From Siphonodentalium dalli (Eukaryota; Mollusca; Scaphopoda; Gadilida; Siphonodentaliidae), in NCBI GenBank assembly GCA_032622095.1, contig CP136063.1, positions 37,422,106-37,486,105 on the forward strand: a DNA stretch of 64,000 nt. Reading direction: 5' to 3'. Positions 11,522 to 22,310 of this stretch are shown piece by piece (within the stretch, counting starts at the first letter, position 1; every line of letters starts with the position of its first letter). Both the position numbers and the translations under genes were made by a program. The notes beneath the pieces were generated by a model. That model saw nothing but the letters and a program-made list of their open reading frames with translations. It made no database searches and was not told the origin of the DNA.

Positions 11522-11525
11522 TTAA

Positions 11526-13615
11526 AAGTCTGATGCATATAGGTGAATGTGATATATAATATTAAATGGAGAATACTGTGCACAATATGAGCAAACAGTG
11601 AGGTACTGCTGATTTTTTAGTGACTTTGTTTATATTTACATAAATCAGCTGATAGAATCGGATATATTCGTGAAATTTTGTATGCACTGTAAATGCATAT
11701 ATATAATAAAGCTTTTTTTTGTTTTGTGTCAGCTGGAATTCCAGGATGTTTGTTTATGGATACAGCATCCTGTAAGACTCAGTGAAAGCAATATTGGGCT
11801 TTGCATGCTGCCTCACTGAATATTGTTTTCACTTCGCACCGTATCCGCCAACTGAAAATCATGCAACAAACAGTATATACATCCATTTACATATGCATTT
11901 GTGATTAGAAAATGTTTGATGATTCAATCACCTACTAGTAGGAAGATTGACATTAAATGCCACTTGCTTGTATGTGGCAAGCTGTCAGCAATTTTAACCT
12001 TGTCCTCACCCAAATTTTACTTTCCCCGGACAAGCGAGGAATGGCTAGTATTGATCTCTGCATTCCTTATTGGGTAGGGTAGTCCCATTGTCAGCCCCAA
12101 TAATTAGACCAAGGCAAATGCAATGTCCAAGAGTTGCTTCACATTTTAGAGTTTACCTCGGGCAGTGGTTCATGCCCTATTCTTACTCAATAAGTCAGTC
12201 AGCCCATGCCAAAGTCAACAGACAAGTATTGACATACTCACTGGGAACCCCACTGCATGACCCATTGCTCAGGATACTCTTGTGATCAAAATAAGCATAA
12301 AAGTACCAGGTGTAATTCATGAAAATTGGAAAGCAGCCTTTTTCTTAGTAAATTGAGATAATATTGATTTAGCGTACTATTCAATAGATAATACATGACC
12401 TTATTATATGTATTTTATGGCACGTAGTCTTGTGATATTCCATATATTATTGTTGATATATTCTGTGCCCTTATTGTCTGTACTGCAAAGTAGACTTTTA
12501 CTTGGCATTTTTGGGGAATATCAGAGGTTAACTTTGGAATTATGATACATAAACCAATTTCACATTGTAAATGGAGGCTTTAAATTTCGGCCCATGGATT
12601 AAACCCCGTGTACACTTAATTTTCCGAGAAAAAAAATCAACCCTGTGCAGTACTTATTTCTAAGGGTCTGTTATATTTTACGAGATTTATTTTTTCTTGG
12701 ATCACAAATTTTATTGCATTTTTCGTTGAATTCAGAATCAATTAAGACAGTTAAAGTCACATATTTTCCCATGTTTACCCTCTGTATATTCACCAAATTT
12801 AGCACAGTAGATGTACCTTAATTTACCATTAAGTATGTTCTTATTCCAGTGTTTGCTTATTTGGCTCACAAATAGTAACCAAATATTATCCTGCCCAATT
12901 TTGGAGTTAGACCACCCTACACAATGGAACTATCCTATATGTGTAAAAGATCAATGATTACAATGTTTCTGTGTTGCAGTACTGTTGATCCTCTGCTTTG
13001 TCTTGGCGCAGTTGCAACTAAGTTTACCAAAACTGTCTGAGCCAAATATCGCACATGCTTGTATATGAATACCTTGTGGACTATCATGTTTTAGGATTAT
13101 TATGAAGAACGTTCCACATCAGTCAGCTTCATTTTATCTACAGACTGCAATAATGCATAGTACACAAAAGTGGCAACATCTCAGTGACATAGCCCCAACT
13201 ACGATGATACGCACATGTAATTGTGATGCAGACATTGTGATCTGTGTGAGTGTGCCCTTTGGTTTCTTTCAAATTACTTCCAACAATTGTGACTGAAATG
13301 GCCATAAAATGGTCTATTACATCAGTGCCATGTATAGGAGTGGGAAATAGGAATAATAACATGACAATCATCAAAATGAATTTACTGAAAATAGAAACAA
13401 AATTCCATCCATGTAATCACAATATATCCCCTGTGCGCAAACTTTATTTTAGCATATTAGCACACATTTAATTTAAGCAATCCATCGTAAATTAAATCGT
13501 CTTGATGGCTGTCGATTATCAATCTGGATAGTCGGCATTACACCGCATCCCGTCTGACACATAATAGCAAAAAGAAAAACAAGCGGATCTAATTTTAATA
13601 ACATGTTAAAATCTC
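11526..13615. other. Mostly unassigned AT-rich DNA
   Basis: A modest hairpin at 11782-11832 (AGTGAAAGCAATATT against its near-complement) and the diverged repeat at 12130-12290 are the only structures noted. The short ORFs at 12070, 13102, 13138 and 13250 have no recognisable motif. Confidence 0.45.
12130..12290. repeat. Diverged repeat, partner at 10795-11090
   Basis: See the partner region: the GCAGTGGTT and GACAAGTATTGACATA motifs are shared in order. Confidence 0.4.
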
Positions 13616-13618
13616 TAT

Positions 13619-14013
13619 TTAAAAAAATTTCACTTCCCTGATTTCCGGTTCATATTTGATATTGTGATAATATTTTTTATGTATCTGTCCACCATTTTGA
13701 CTGCTTTTGGCAATGGCTTCAAGGCATTGTTTCTTTGAAGGACAAGTCTTATCCTTGAGATGTTCTCCGAAATATAGTTTGATTTCTGTTTCATCTGCTA
13801 CTGTCCACTTCATTTTTTTTACAACTTTCTTTGGCTTTTTGTTAGACCTTTTCTCTTCCTCCACGTCCATTTCTTGGAGCTCTATAAGGTCTTGATCACA
13901 TTCTGATAAATGTCTAATATCCCGGGGCACTGCATCATCACCTTTATCCACATTATCTGACATAAAATCTGCCCCACCATTCAGACCCTCTGTCAGTTTT
14001 TCAAGGATCACAT
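13619..14013 (-). CDS. Possible terminal exon, charged SANT-like protein
   Basis: A strong acceptor (TTGAATTCTATTTTAG) ends just before base 14013 on the minus strand. The frame then stays open for about 130 codons to a stop at 13619. The protein has an acidic first half (ELQEMDVEEEKR), a lysine-rich linker (NKKPKKVVKKMK) and a motif WTVADETEIKLYFGEHLK followed by CPSKKQCLEAI near the end. The tryptophan/acidic start and spaced Cys resemble a SANT/Myb-like C-terminal domain seen in uncharacterised, often transposon-associated, invertebrate proteins; this is from memory. It could be the last exon of a host gene whose earlier exons lie at higher coordinates or were lost, or a TE remnant. No partner exon was found. 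Confidence 0.4.
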
Positions 14014-14134
14014 CTAAAATAGAATTCAATAAAACTTTAGGGCAACTTGGTAATTATTGAATCCATGTTGCCTTCAGTCATTAAATGACTGAAAATTTAG
14101 TGTCAACAACCAATGATTAGTCAAAGTTGCTTAA

Positions 14135-14525
14135 CCCTTTACCCAACAAACCGGCCAAAACCGGCCAAATAAAGCTTCAACAGCCTAAAATATCTTCGGT
14201 CTGTCTCAATAGAACCATACACATATGGATATCATTGGAACCGGTTCCTTGACCACATTGTGATAGTTACAGTTATGCCTTGTGCCAATGCATTCTCTTA
14301 TATATGCGAGTCGACCATAGGTCGCCTCGCATATATAAGAGAATGCATTGGCCTAAAAAAATCTTTTTTTAACACTTTTTACCATTTTTTCTTACATTCT
14401 TTAACAATTTTATAATTTTTAATGTTTTAAGCCAATGCATTCTCTTATATATGCGAGGCGACCTATGGTCGACTCGCATATATAAGAGAATGCATTGGCA
14501 CAGGGCCGTTCTGATGGGTAAAGGG
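14135..14525. mobile_element. piggyBac-type MITE, copy C (391 bp)
   Basis: TTAA at 14131-14134 and 14526-14529, ends CCCTTTACCCAACA and TGATGGGTAAAGGG. Structure matches copy B, with both palindromic blocks present. It lies about 100 bp from the possible exon end at 14013. Confidence 0.85.
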
Positions 14526-14727
14526 TTAATAAGTAATCACTTGATGTACACTGACTACATAATTATCATTACTAGATAAACTTAATTAAATGAGCAATCG
14601 GTACCATACGATATCTGTAAGAGAGCGACATCCTACCCATTGGTGCTTTGTATATCTTTTGGAATAGAGTTAAGAATTGGGTCTATAATAAAACAAGTCT
14701 CCTAAAAACATAACCGCCAAGCAATAT

Positions 14728-15567
14728 TCAACAAAACTGCAGGCAGATATCTCAATAAATGGTTACGACTGCAGGCAGATATCTCAATAAATGGTTAGGG
14801 CACCATGTTATTATCAACAAAACTGCAGGCGGATATCTCAATAAATGGTTACGACTGCAGGCAGATATCTCAATAAATGGTTAGGGCACCATGTTATTAT
14901 CAACAAAACTGCAGGCAGATATCTCAATAAATGGTTACGACTGCAGGCAGATATCTCAATAAATGGTTAGGGCACCATGTTATTATCAACAAAACTGCAG
15001 GCGGATATCTCAATAAATGGTTACGACTGCAGGCGGATATCTCAATAAATGGTTACGACACCATGTTATTATCAACAAAACTGCAGGCGGATATCTCAAT
15101 AAATGGTTACGACTGCAGGCGGATATCTCAATAAATGGTTACAACACCATGTTATTATCAACAAAACTGCAGGCGGATATCTCAATAAATGGTTACGACT
15201 GCAGGCGGATATCTCAATAAATGGTTACGACACCATGTTATTATCAACAAAACTGCAGGCGGATATCTCGATAAATGGTGACTACACCATGTTATTATCA
15301 ACAAAACTGCAGGCGGATATCTCAATAAATGGTTAGGACACCATGTTATTATCAACAAAACTGCAGGCGGATATCTCAATAAATGGTTACGACTGCAGGC
15401 GGATATCTCAATAAATGGTTAGGACACCATGTTATTATCAACAAAACTGCAGGCGGATATCTCAATAAATGGTTACGACTGCAGGCGGTTATCTCAATAA
15501 AGGGTTACAACACCATGTTATTATCAACAAAACTGCAGGCGGATATCTCAATAAATGGTTATGACTC
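14728..15567. repeat. Higher-order tandem array (32 bp + 54 bp = 86-bp unit)
   Basis: A short unit (GCAGGCGGATATCTCAATAA plus TGGTTACGACT) alternates with a longer form that adds CACCATGTTATTATCAACAAAACT. The pair repeats with an 86-bp period for about ten cycles, with some cycles skipping the short unit near 15240-15360. GCAGGCAGATA and GCAGGCGGATA variants segregate left to right, suggesting stepwise expansion. Overlapping ORFs on both strands are by-products. Confidence 0.9.
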
Positions 15568-15639
15568 TTAAGATATTTTATTAACCTCTTTAATAAACAA
15601 ACTGTGACTGAAATGAGATTGTGTTGTGTAAACATCTAT

Positions 15640-15715
15640 GAATAGGAGCCCTCCATCTTATCAGCAGCCCTCGACTTAGTCTCGGGCTGCTTATAAGATG
15701 TCGGGGGGCTATTCA
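15640..15715. repeat. Imperfect hairpin, ~30-bp arms
   Basis: GAATAGGAGCCCTCCATCTT plus ATCAGCAGCCC on the left pairs with GGGCTGCTTATAAGATG and GGGGGGCTATTC on the right around a 13-nt loop (TCGACTTAGTCTC). No flanking duplication was seen; its nature is unknown. Confidence 0.65.
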
Positions 15716-15921
15716 TTTCTGTTGGGCCATTGATAAACCTATTTTAATCAATACATACGCTACCTCCAGTCAATGGCTTTCGGTTGGATGTACATACACC
15801 ATCTTATATACAAACGAATCTGGAAAGTTCGACTCGAGGAACATATTCGGTCATGGATGGGTTATGTTTTTTTAACAATATGTGACCCACCATATCAAAT
15901 CACCATATCATATTTTTTTTA

Positions 15922-16279
15922 CCCTGTGCCAATGCATTCTCTTATATATGTGAGTCGCCTCGCATATATAAGAGAATGCATTGGCCTAACAATTTTTTAC
16001 AATTTTAATAATTTTTTCTTGTATTCTTTAACAATTTTATAATTTCACCCATACAGAGCCCCAGACAAACATGAGCAGACGACACTCTTCTATATGCTTC
16101 TATATACATCTGGGGCGCCCTGCAGGGTAATGGATGTTTTTTATTTTATGTCCTAAAAATTGTAAGAAACATTTATTTTTAAAAAAATGATAAAAAATTG
16201 TTAGGCCAATGCATTCTCTGATATATGCGAGGTGACCTATGGTCGACTCGCATATATAAGAGAATGCATTGGCACAGGG
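15922..16279. mobile_element. Palindromic element with CCCTGTGCCAATGC ends, outside the TTAA MITE
   Basis: The ends are the same palindromic blocks found inside the TTAA MITEs (CCCTGTGCCAATGCATTC and its complement), but there are no CCCTTTACCC ends or TTAA around them. The middle differs: around 16059-16105 it has AGAGCCCCAGAC... and a TATATAGAAG motif also present near 31460-31540. This suggests that the palindrome is the end of a separate element that is also carried within the TTAA MITEs. Confidence 0.55.
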
Positions 16280-16285
16280 TAAAAA

Positions 16286-17550
16286 AATATCGGCATATTC
16301 TGTTAACATTTGTGCATAATTTCAGGTTTTCGGAACATACATTGGTTAACTCTTTACCACTCTGAAAAACGTCAAATACTAGCATCAGGTTACTTTGATG
16401 CCATGACGTTACGTCATTTGAGCACCTTGCCGGGTTAGCGTCTTATCGCACATGTTTACTCTGAAATTTTGTGAAAATGACGCTATTTGTGCGTTTTTAC
16501 CTTATTTTTATCTGGCCACAAAATTGACAAATGCGTTTGAATTTGTGTAACTTTCATGTCCAAACACACCGAAATAACGTGCTATGCCGTCTGAAGTCAT
16601 TGTGTACTTTGTTAAACATATCACACTTTTTAATTAGGAGCGAGTGTTGTTCCAAATAATCAAAGATTAATCTTTTAAATACATAATAATTATTATCGAC
16701 AAGCCAACACCGACATGCGATTTTCAAAAAATTTTAACTTGAGACAAGTGTTCTGGTTGGATAAAATATTATTTGTGGGCATCTAGAAACAGCCTGGAGG
16801 AATTCCAGTGGCTTCTTGATTTCGAGGGGATATAGAAACTGGAGCCAAATAACTACCATACCCAAAACAATTGCCGCTAACAAAAATAGATCCAATTATA
16901 TGATAAATCATACGACATTAGTTGGTGAAAAGATGTAATTTATTACATATTTACTTGTATATCACCAAGACAGTTTTATATATTAACACAAGTATGGAAT
17001 AAAAGCGAAAATCTTAAATCAATCATGTCATTGAATATTATTGATCGGTGTCGGCGACCGAACAACACATCGCATAATCGGGGTACCGCGCAGACACCAC
17101 AATAAAAATAATTCCAACACGAAGTCATGAAAACCGGCATACGTCAAACATGACTGGTATTGATAATTTACTAACTATTTTATTTGAACAAACTTTTCAC
17201 GATAATACTTAACGCATGGTTTATGATAAACCAAATAATATATTTGATCTGATTTTATGAGAATTAACGGGATGCATTCAGTCAAATTAAATAGAGTTGT
17301 TTCCCGTATACCATTCGGGATTCTCACGCTCTGTGTTTAGTGTTACGACCATGTGCGATCAGATTCGTAAAAAACAAAATTTCATCAGTTGATTTTGTCG
17401 TAACATTTTGGAATTTTGGAATGACATCACAAAGTGCTTATCCAACACAACAGTTCACAGTATTACACATTTGGAAATGTACTGATAAACATGTGGCGGT
17501 CGCGTTGTAAACAAAGAAGGCCGATTAATCTACAGCTCCAACGGAGCATG
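16286..17550. other. No recognisable feature
   Basis: AT-rich DNA. A TTAACTCTTTACC motif near 16348 resembles a MITE end but has no partner. Confidence 0.4.
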
Positions 17551-17556
17551 CTTCTT

Positions 17557-17690
17557 TGGTCCAGTGGTTAAGACGCCTTGTCCGATCACCGAAGTTAAGC
17601 AACGTCGAGCCCGGTTAGTACTTGGATGGGGCGACCGGTGGCCTGAGATTTCGGGTGCTGCCAACTTTCGGTGCGATTCCTGCATTCCAC
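17557..17690 (+). ncRNA. 5S rRNA-like segment fused to tRNA-like promoter boxes (SINE head or pseudogene)
   Basis: Bases 17580-17661 closely match the inner and 3' parts of eukaryotic 5S rRNA. They include CCGAAGTTAAGCAACGTCG (box A region), the GGTTAGTACTTGGATGGG block (box C region) and a GGGTGCTG end. One extra G interrupts GATGGGCGACC, and the normal 5S start is missing. Just upstream is TGGTCCAGTGGTTAAGACGCC, a good tRNA A-box-like sequence. Just downstream, GGTGCGATTCC (17670-17680) matches the tRNA B-box consensus GGTTCGANTCC except at one position. A chimera of this type is known for some SINEs with 5S and tRNA heads. A functional 5S gene is unlikely given the missing 5' third. Only one copy lies in the window, so SINE identity is inferred. 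Confidence 0.6.
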
Positions 17691-17777
17691 CCTTCTCCGT
17701 TACAAACACAAATTTATTACAGTAAAACCTGGTAAAACAAACCTAATTATTTATATTGAAATTCCATTTGTATAGCT

Positions 17778-18377
17778 CCGGGACCAGCCGAGGGGGCGAC
17801 ATAGGCGAAATAGTCGCCATAGAGCCGCCAATTTCGCCCTACTAAGGCTCCAGGGCGAAGTTGAAGTCTCCTTGTAAAAAAAAAAATCAATTAGTGGCCA
17901 TAGTGGGGCCCTAGTTATCACACCTGTGTACCATGGACACTCCAAGGTAGATTGTTATGAAATTAAACACACAAGTCAGTATATGTCACACCTACTGAAG
18001 CCTGTTGTATTGCTGGTGGATTAAGCTGAGAGTTTATTTGGTGGTGTAAATGATCATAATATAGGATCAATACTTATTTTGCTATAATCAATAATTTTGT
18101 GTTTACTATTACAAATTATTTACTAAGTACATTCACATATTAAGAGGATAACTTTTTGATTATCAATATATATTTGTTATTAATAATTATTATTCATTCA
18201 AATTCATTGACAAAACAGCCTAGTTTTAACCCCCAAAAAAGAAAACAATCCGGTAATATAATTGATAATTGAGACTTTGAGTCTCCCCACTTCTCCCTAT
18301 TTTCCCCTGACTTCTCCCTAAAATCTCCAGAGGGAGAAGTCACTTCTCCCTAAAATTTGACCCCTGGCTGGTCCCTG
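17778..18377. mobile_element. hAT non-autonomous element, 600 bp, TSD GTATAGCT
   Basis: The 8-bp direct repeat GTATAGCT lies at 17770-17777 and 18378-18385. The element ends are CCGGGACCAGCC on the left and GGCTGGTCCCTG on the right (inverted, one mismatch). Eight-bp duplications and CAGGG-like ends are the hAT pattern. Its right side holds repeated ACTTCTCCCTA blocks. Related right-end sequence occurs at 24736-24804, and related inner sequence at 22520-22570. Confidence 0.8.
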
Positions 18378-18385
18378 GTATAGCT

Positions 18386-20805
18386 GTCAGAATTGTAACT
18401 GTCCCAAGCTATAGTCTATTTCTGAATCTAAATACATTCCATTGTTCAACAAAATATTGAATACAACTATCTAGTTTTAACAATTTTTATTAATAGTTGT
18501 CAGGTTATAATTATTTTGTATTGACAAATATGTATTTAAAATAATACAACATTTTAAATCCCACGTCAATCGTACGTATGTCAATTAACTACTGTCAACG
18601 TCCGTTCGTAACATGATAATACTATGACAATAATTTCATTAAATTAATCTACTACACAATGATTAAGGTAGAATTTGAGATATAAAAGTTATTACACAAT
18701 CCTAAGTCTAATGTCGGTAAGTTGGTCTGTCGTAAGGTCCTTGTCTTCCCCCCAAATGTCGACTGTCTAAAGTTATTGTAATCAATAATTATTATTATTT
18801 GTAAGACGGGACCGCAGTAACCGAGTAATATAACCCACTGACTTTATAACTTCTCTCCGAACATTGTAGGATTTTTAGGGCTGTGCCTACATATGTACGG
18901 TAGCATCAGTGATAAACTGTTTCAAAATATCTGATAGACTGATACAATTACATGCCTTTAGATTCGACGAGAATCACTGAATCAATTCTCGTAATGATTC
19001 TCGCAAAACAGTTCTATTTTCAGTGCTTTATGACGAACTTGATTTGTTGACAAATTTGATTCTCAAAAATTTCAGTGCATTTTTACCCCTGAATTACTGA
19101 TCAACTGATCAAATTGATTATATTTGACAATTAGTAACACATAAAATCACCAAATAACAATTTTGAGATGAAGTATGCAAATTTCAATGGTTTATGCTGT
19201 CGACATAATTTTAATATATGACATTTATTTAGGACGGAAGGAGAGTTTAGCCTGAAAGAGAATTGTGATATTCCGCAATACACCCATTTCTACACAAGTG
19301 CACTTGGCACATCTCACATCTGAAATATGCTGTCCCTCTCTTTATAATTTGAGTCATTTGAATCTAATTTTGACACCATATTATTTAATGCTGTATACAC
19401 TCAGATGTTCAAGATTAATATTCTAAATTAAACATGATCAAATGTGTAGCCCCAGGGCAGGCAGTGATTCATAATTGGGTGAAGCACCTAGCTGTGATAA
19501 TGAGAGTTTATGCCTTTATTATCATAGAACAAAGACTGCAACTTTAAACAGTGCAACTTTAAACAGCGCAATTCAAAATCATCATTTGTTTTGTGTTATA
19601 ATTTATATTCTCCATTCATTGATCGAATGATCGATGATGAATCATGATTGACTCGAGAAGAATTTAAATTAATTAAATAAATAAACAAACAAACATTAAT
19701 TTAAGAAGCTTAATTTCTCGCATTAATCGCGCTATTAATGCAACACTATGCTAACGATGATGTCCGAGCGATCTGACTTCAGAAATTCCAACCGCAATTA
19801 ACGTCCATCTAATTATCTTTACTGCAACGAAAGAATTTATCTTGAAGTTTAAGTTCAATAAAAATAAACTTTCGTAGTTTCGACAATTCGAGGATATTCA
19901 AAATATCCGCGGGATGCGACGGAAGTCGATGTGATTTCGCGTGCGTCAAGACTCAAGGTCAAGGACGTCGGCGACCCGCAGATTTGGTTTTCAGTATTTT
20001 GCTGTGCGAGGTGTGTTTTTTTTCCCGCCGCATTTGATTGTTGAACAGCATTTTGAAAAAATATGATTAATCGAGCTACTGGGTTGAGGTTTACAACCCA
20101 AACTCTGAATGGGTGATTATCTCCCGACTCAAAGCTCCATGTTTGTAAGCATTTTCTCTTTTTTTTCTAAATTCACCCACAAAATTTGGAATGTGTTCAC
20201 TAACATTGTATTCTTCTCAGGAAATGATAACATATCTGAATTATCTCAGATCTACTGTCAGAGTATAAATATGCATTGCCCAACATATATTGTCCTCCAG
20301 TGCTTTTAAATATAACTTCTAATAGACTACTTTTAATGAATTAGACTAGCCCTGGTATGGAAAACTGAACGCTGGTGTGTGATTATATGCATGCAGAGTA
20401 ATTTATAGGATGACCAGAGTGGTCATCAATGCTGGGTTATCACCATATAATAGGACAACAAAATCCATGATTGACTCACACCCAAGTTACAAGGTGAAAT
20501 ATTAATACGGATGGACGAAGCCGTTGACTATATATAACCACACCCAGGGTTCAGAGATATACAAATTCTAATCAATGTTATATTTGCACAAGCGCTACTT
20601 CTCATGATGCTGAATACTTGTGGCAAGATTAATAAATAAAAATAGATTATCAGAAAATAAACAATTAAAACTTTATGAGAAATGTTGCATTCATATACTG
20701 ACAAGACACTGAATGTAGTACATCCCCAAAACTTGGTCTGAGGTGTATAACTCGTATTGTGAATGGATTGATTATTGGGGCTAACTGCAATTTGACTATA
20801 CTTAC
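18386..20805. other. Long stretch without recognisable genes
   Basis: AT-rich DNA. I looked for tRNA boxes, TIRs with duplications and long frames. I found only simple A/T runs and short self-complementary patches (for example GATTCTCG/CGAGAATC near 18960-19010). The plus-strand ORF at 20109-20309 has no motif. Confidence 0.4.
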
Positions 20806-20939
20806 TGGGTAGACTTTTATAAATTGGTCCCTGCACTCTGCAATCGTGGGCTTACAAAGTTTAAGCGATCCAGTTTTCTTGTATGGTTTTAGGGGTACCA
20901 ATATTGGCAACAGGAACAATGAGAGATGAAGAGTCTGGA
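20806..20939 (-). CDS. Possible internal exon, Lys/Cys-containing
   Basis: On the minus strand an acceptor (TTTCTGTTATGTTTCAG) precedes base 20939 and a consensus donor (CCCA then GTAAGTATAG) follows base 20806. The 134-bp segment is open in the frame reading ...PYKKTGSLKLCKPTIAECRD... and ending QFIKVYP. The composition looks protein-like, but I do not recognise the family and no partner exon was found. It may be a relic. Confidence 0.28.
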
Positions 20940-20944
20940 CTGAA

Positions 20945-22080
20945 ACATAACAGAAATTTTTTGAAGGGTTTAATGGGGGACATATGTAACTACATGTGTA
21001 TATTTACACTCATTTATTCATTCATACTGTCATTGTATAATTGAATCCAGGGCATATTGGTTGGGCAAAATCAACTCATGTGACTTTGCGTGCACACTAC
21101 AACGTTTTAATGGCAGACCATATTCCATGGTATGCAAACAAGATCAACATCCATATAATAAATGATATAATTTTAACACATGGTTATTCATGATATTCAA
21201 TTTGATTCAAGGACTATTCAATGATTAATTAAAGTAGAGTAAATAATAAAATCCAAGATGCCCAATGCCAGCCATGTTTTTCAAAGATATTCAGAAAAAA
21301 CATTATCGCTCCCATCTAGAGGCCACCATGATGATCGGATGATGGATGTGTTCTGTTTGCTGTGCCAAAAAATTTTGTCATGCAAAGAGAAAAATCCAAG
21401 ATACATGTCGAGTTAACTGTGACTAAATCCAGAGCGATCTCAACCGCACTGGGTTATTGCATACCGCCGGCCGCTAGCGTTAAGTTAATTAGACAGCGCT
21501 GTCTAATTAACTAACGCTTTGGCCGGTGCCGGTAATCACAGTGACAACACAGCTCGTATGTTTACCCTTTAAGGCTTGTTATACTAATTAATTTGTAGTC
21601 AGCTGCTTAGATATGTCTTCATAAGCAATGTATATCACGTTTCAAATTTCATTTTTTTAATTTTAAAATTTAATTAATTTTTTTTTACATTTTTAGATCT
21701 TCAGTCCAGCCTAATATACACCATAAAACTGTCTTTTTCATTGCAAGTTTATAATTTTAAATTAAAAGTTTAACTTTAAAAAAAATTTAATTTAATTTTT
21801 ATGATTTTTTTAAAAACCTGAATCTGAAATGATAAATAAACGAAATTAAAAGTTTTAAAACCTAACTTACATTTAAAAAGGAAGACAGGTAGCAAGACAC
21901 TCTTTTTAGGTATGGTAACTGGTAGCAAACTAATCTTCCGAAAATTTTCTGAGTTTTCTCCGCCTAAACTCAGCTATAATATTTTGGTCGGCATCTATGA
22001 ACCGACAAAATAGGAACCAAACAAATATGCCGTGCCAGTATAAGAAGTATTAAATAGTTTGCCGATGACTGTGAATATCC
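20945..22080. other. Unassigned, contains one strong palindrome
   Basis: AT-rich; the interval 21650-21860 is almost pure A/T. The palindrome at 21460-21535 is listed separately. Confidence 0.4.
21460..21535. repeat. Strong palindrome with a perfect 30-bp centre
   Basis: AGTTAATTAGACAGC (21483-21497) is followed directly by its exact reverse complement (21498-21512) with no loop. The arms extend outward as GCGTTA/AACGC with one base lost, and then as GCCGGCC-type GC-rich arms on each side. There is no flanking duplication. Confidence 0.85.
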
Positions 22081-22083
22081 GAA

Positions 22084-22310
22084 CCGCACCCACACCCAGG
22101 TCTGGTAAATTGAAAATAAATCAAAGTTCCCGTGGATATATTTTCGATTGGAAAACGGCTATATGTCGGGAGAATATAGCTCTATAATATCCAATAAAGA
22201 TATTCATATAGGTTGACTAAATATTTCACGATATAGCGGTTTCGGAGTGAAGCATTCTGGGCAGCCGCGCGAGCCTTTGGTATAATAAGTCTGTCCGCAC
22301 CCACACCCAG
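22084..22310. repeat. 16-bp direct repeats flanking 195 bp
   Basis: CCGCACCCACACCCAG occurs at 22084-22099 and again at 22295-22310. The intervening 195 bp shows no TIR, poly-A or internal promoter, so a target-site duplication is only one reading. Confidence 0.4.

Noticed and set aside
10540-11525. Regularly occurring palindromes as a CRISPR-like or tRNA cluster
   Set aside because: Spacers are not unique sequences of constant length; the blocks lie inside TTAA-flanked MITEs and no tRNA fold or cas gene is present.
14931-15571. Overlapping 60-77 residue ORFs with NKWL repeats
   Set aside because: They are translations of the 86-bp array, open because of unit lengths and lacking protein-like constraint.
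17580-17661. Functional 5S rRNA gene
   Set aside because: The 5' third of 5S is absent and one base is inserted in a conserved block; no terminator T-run follows directly.
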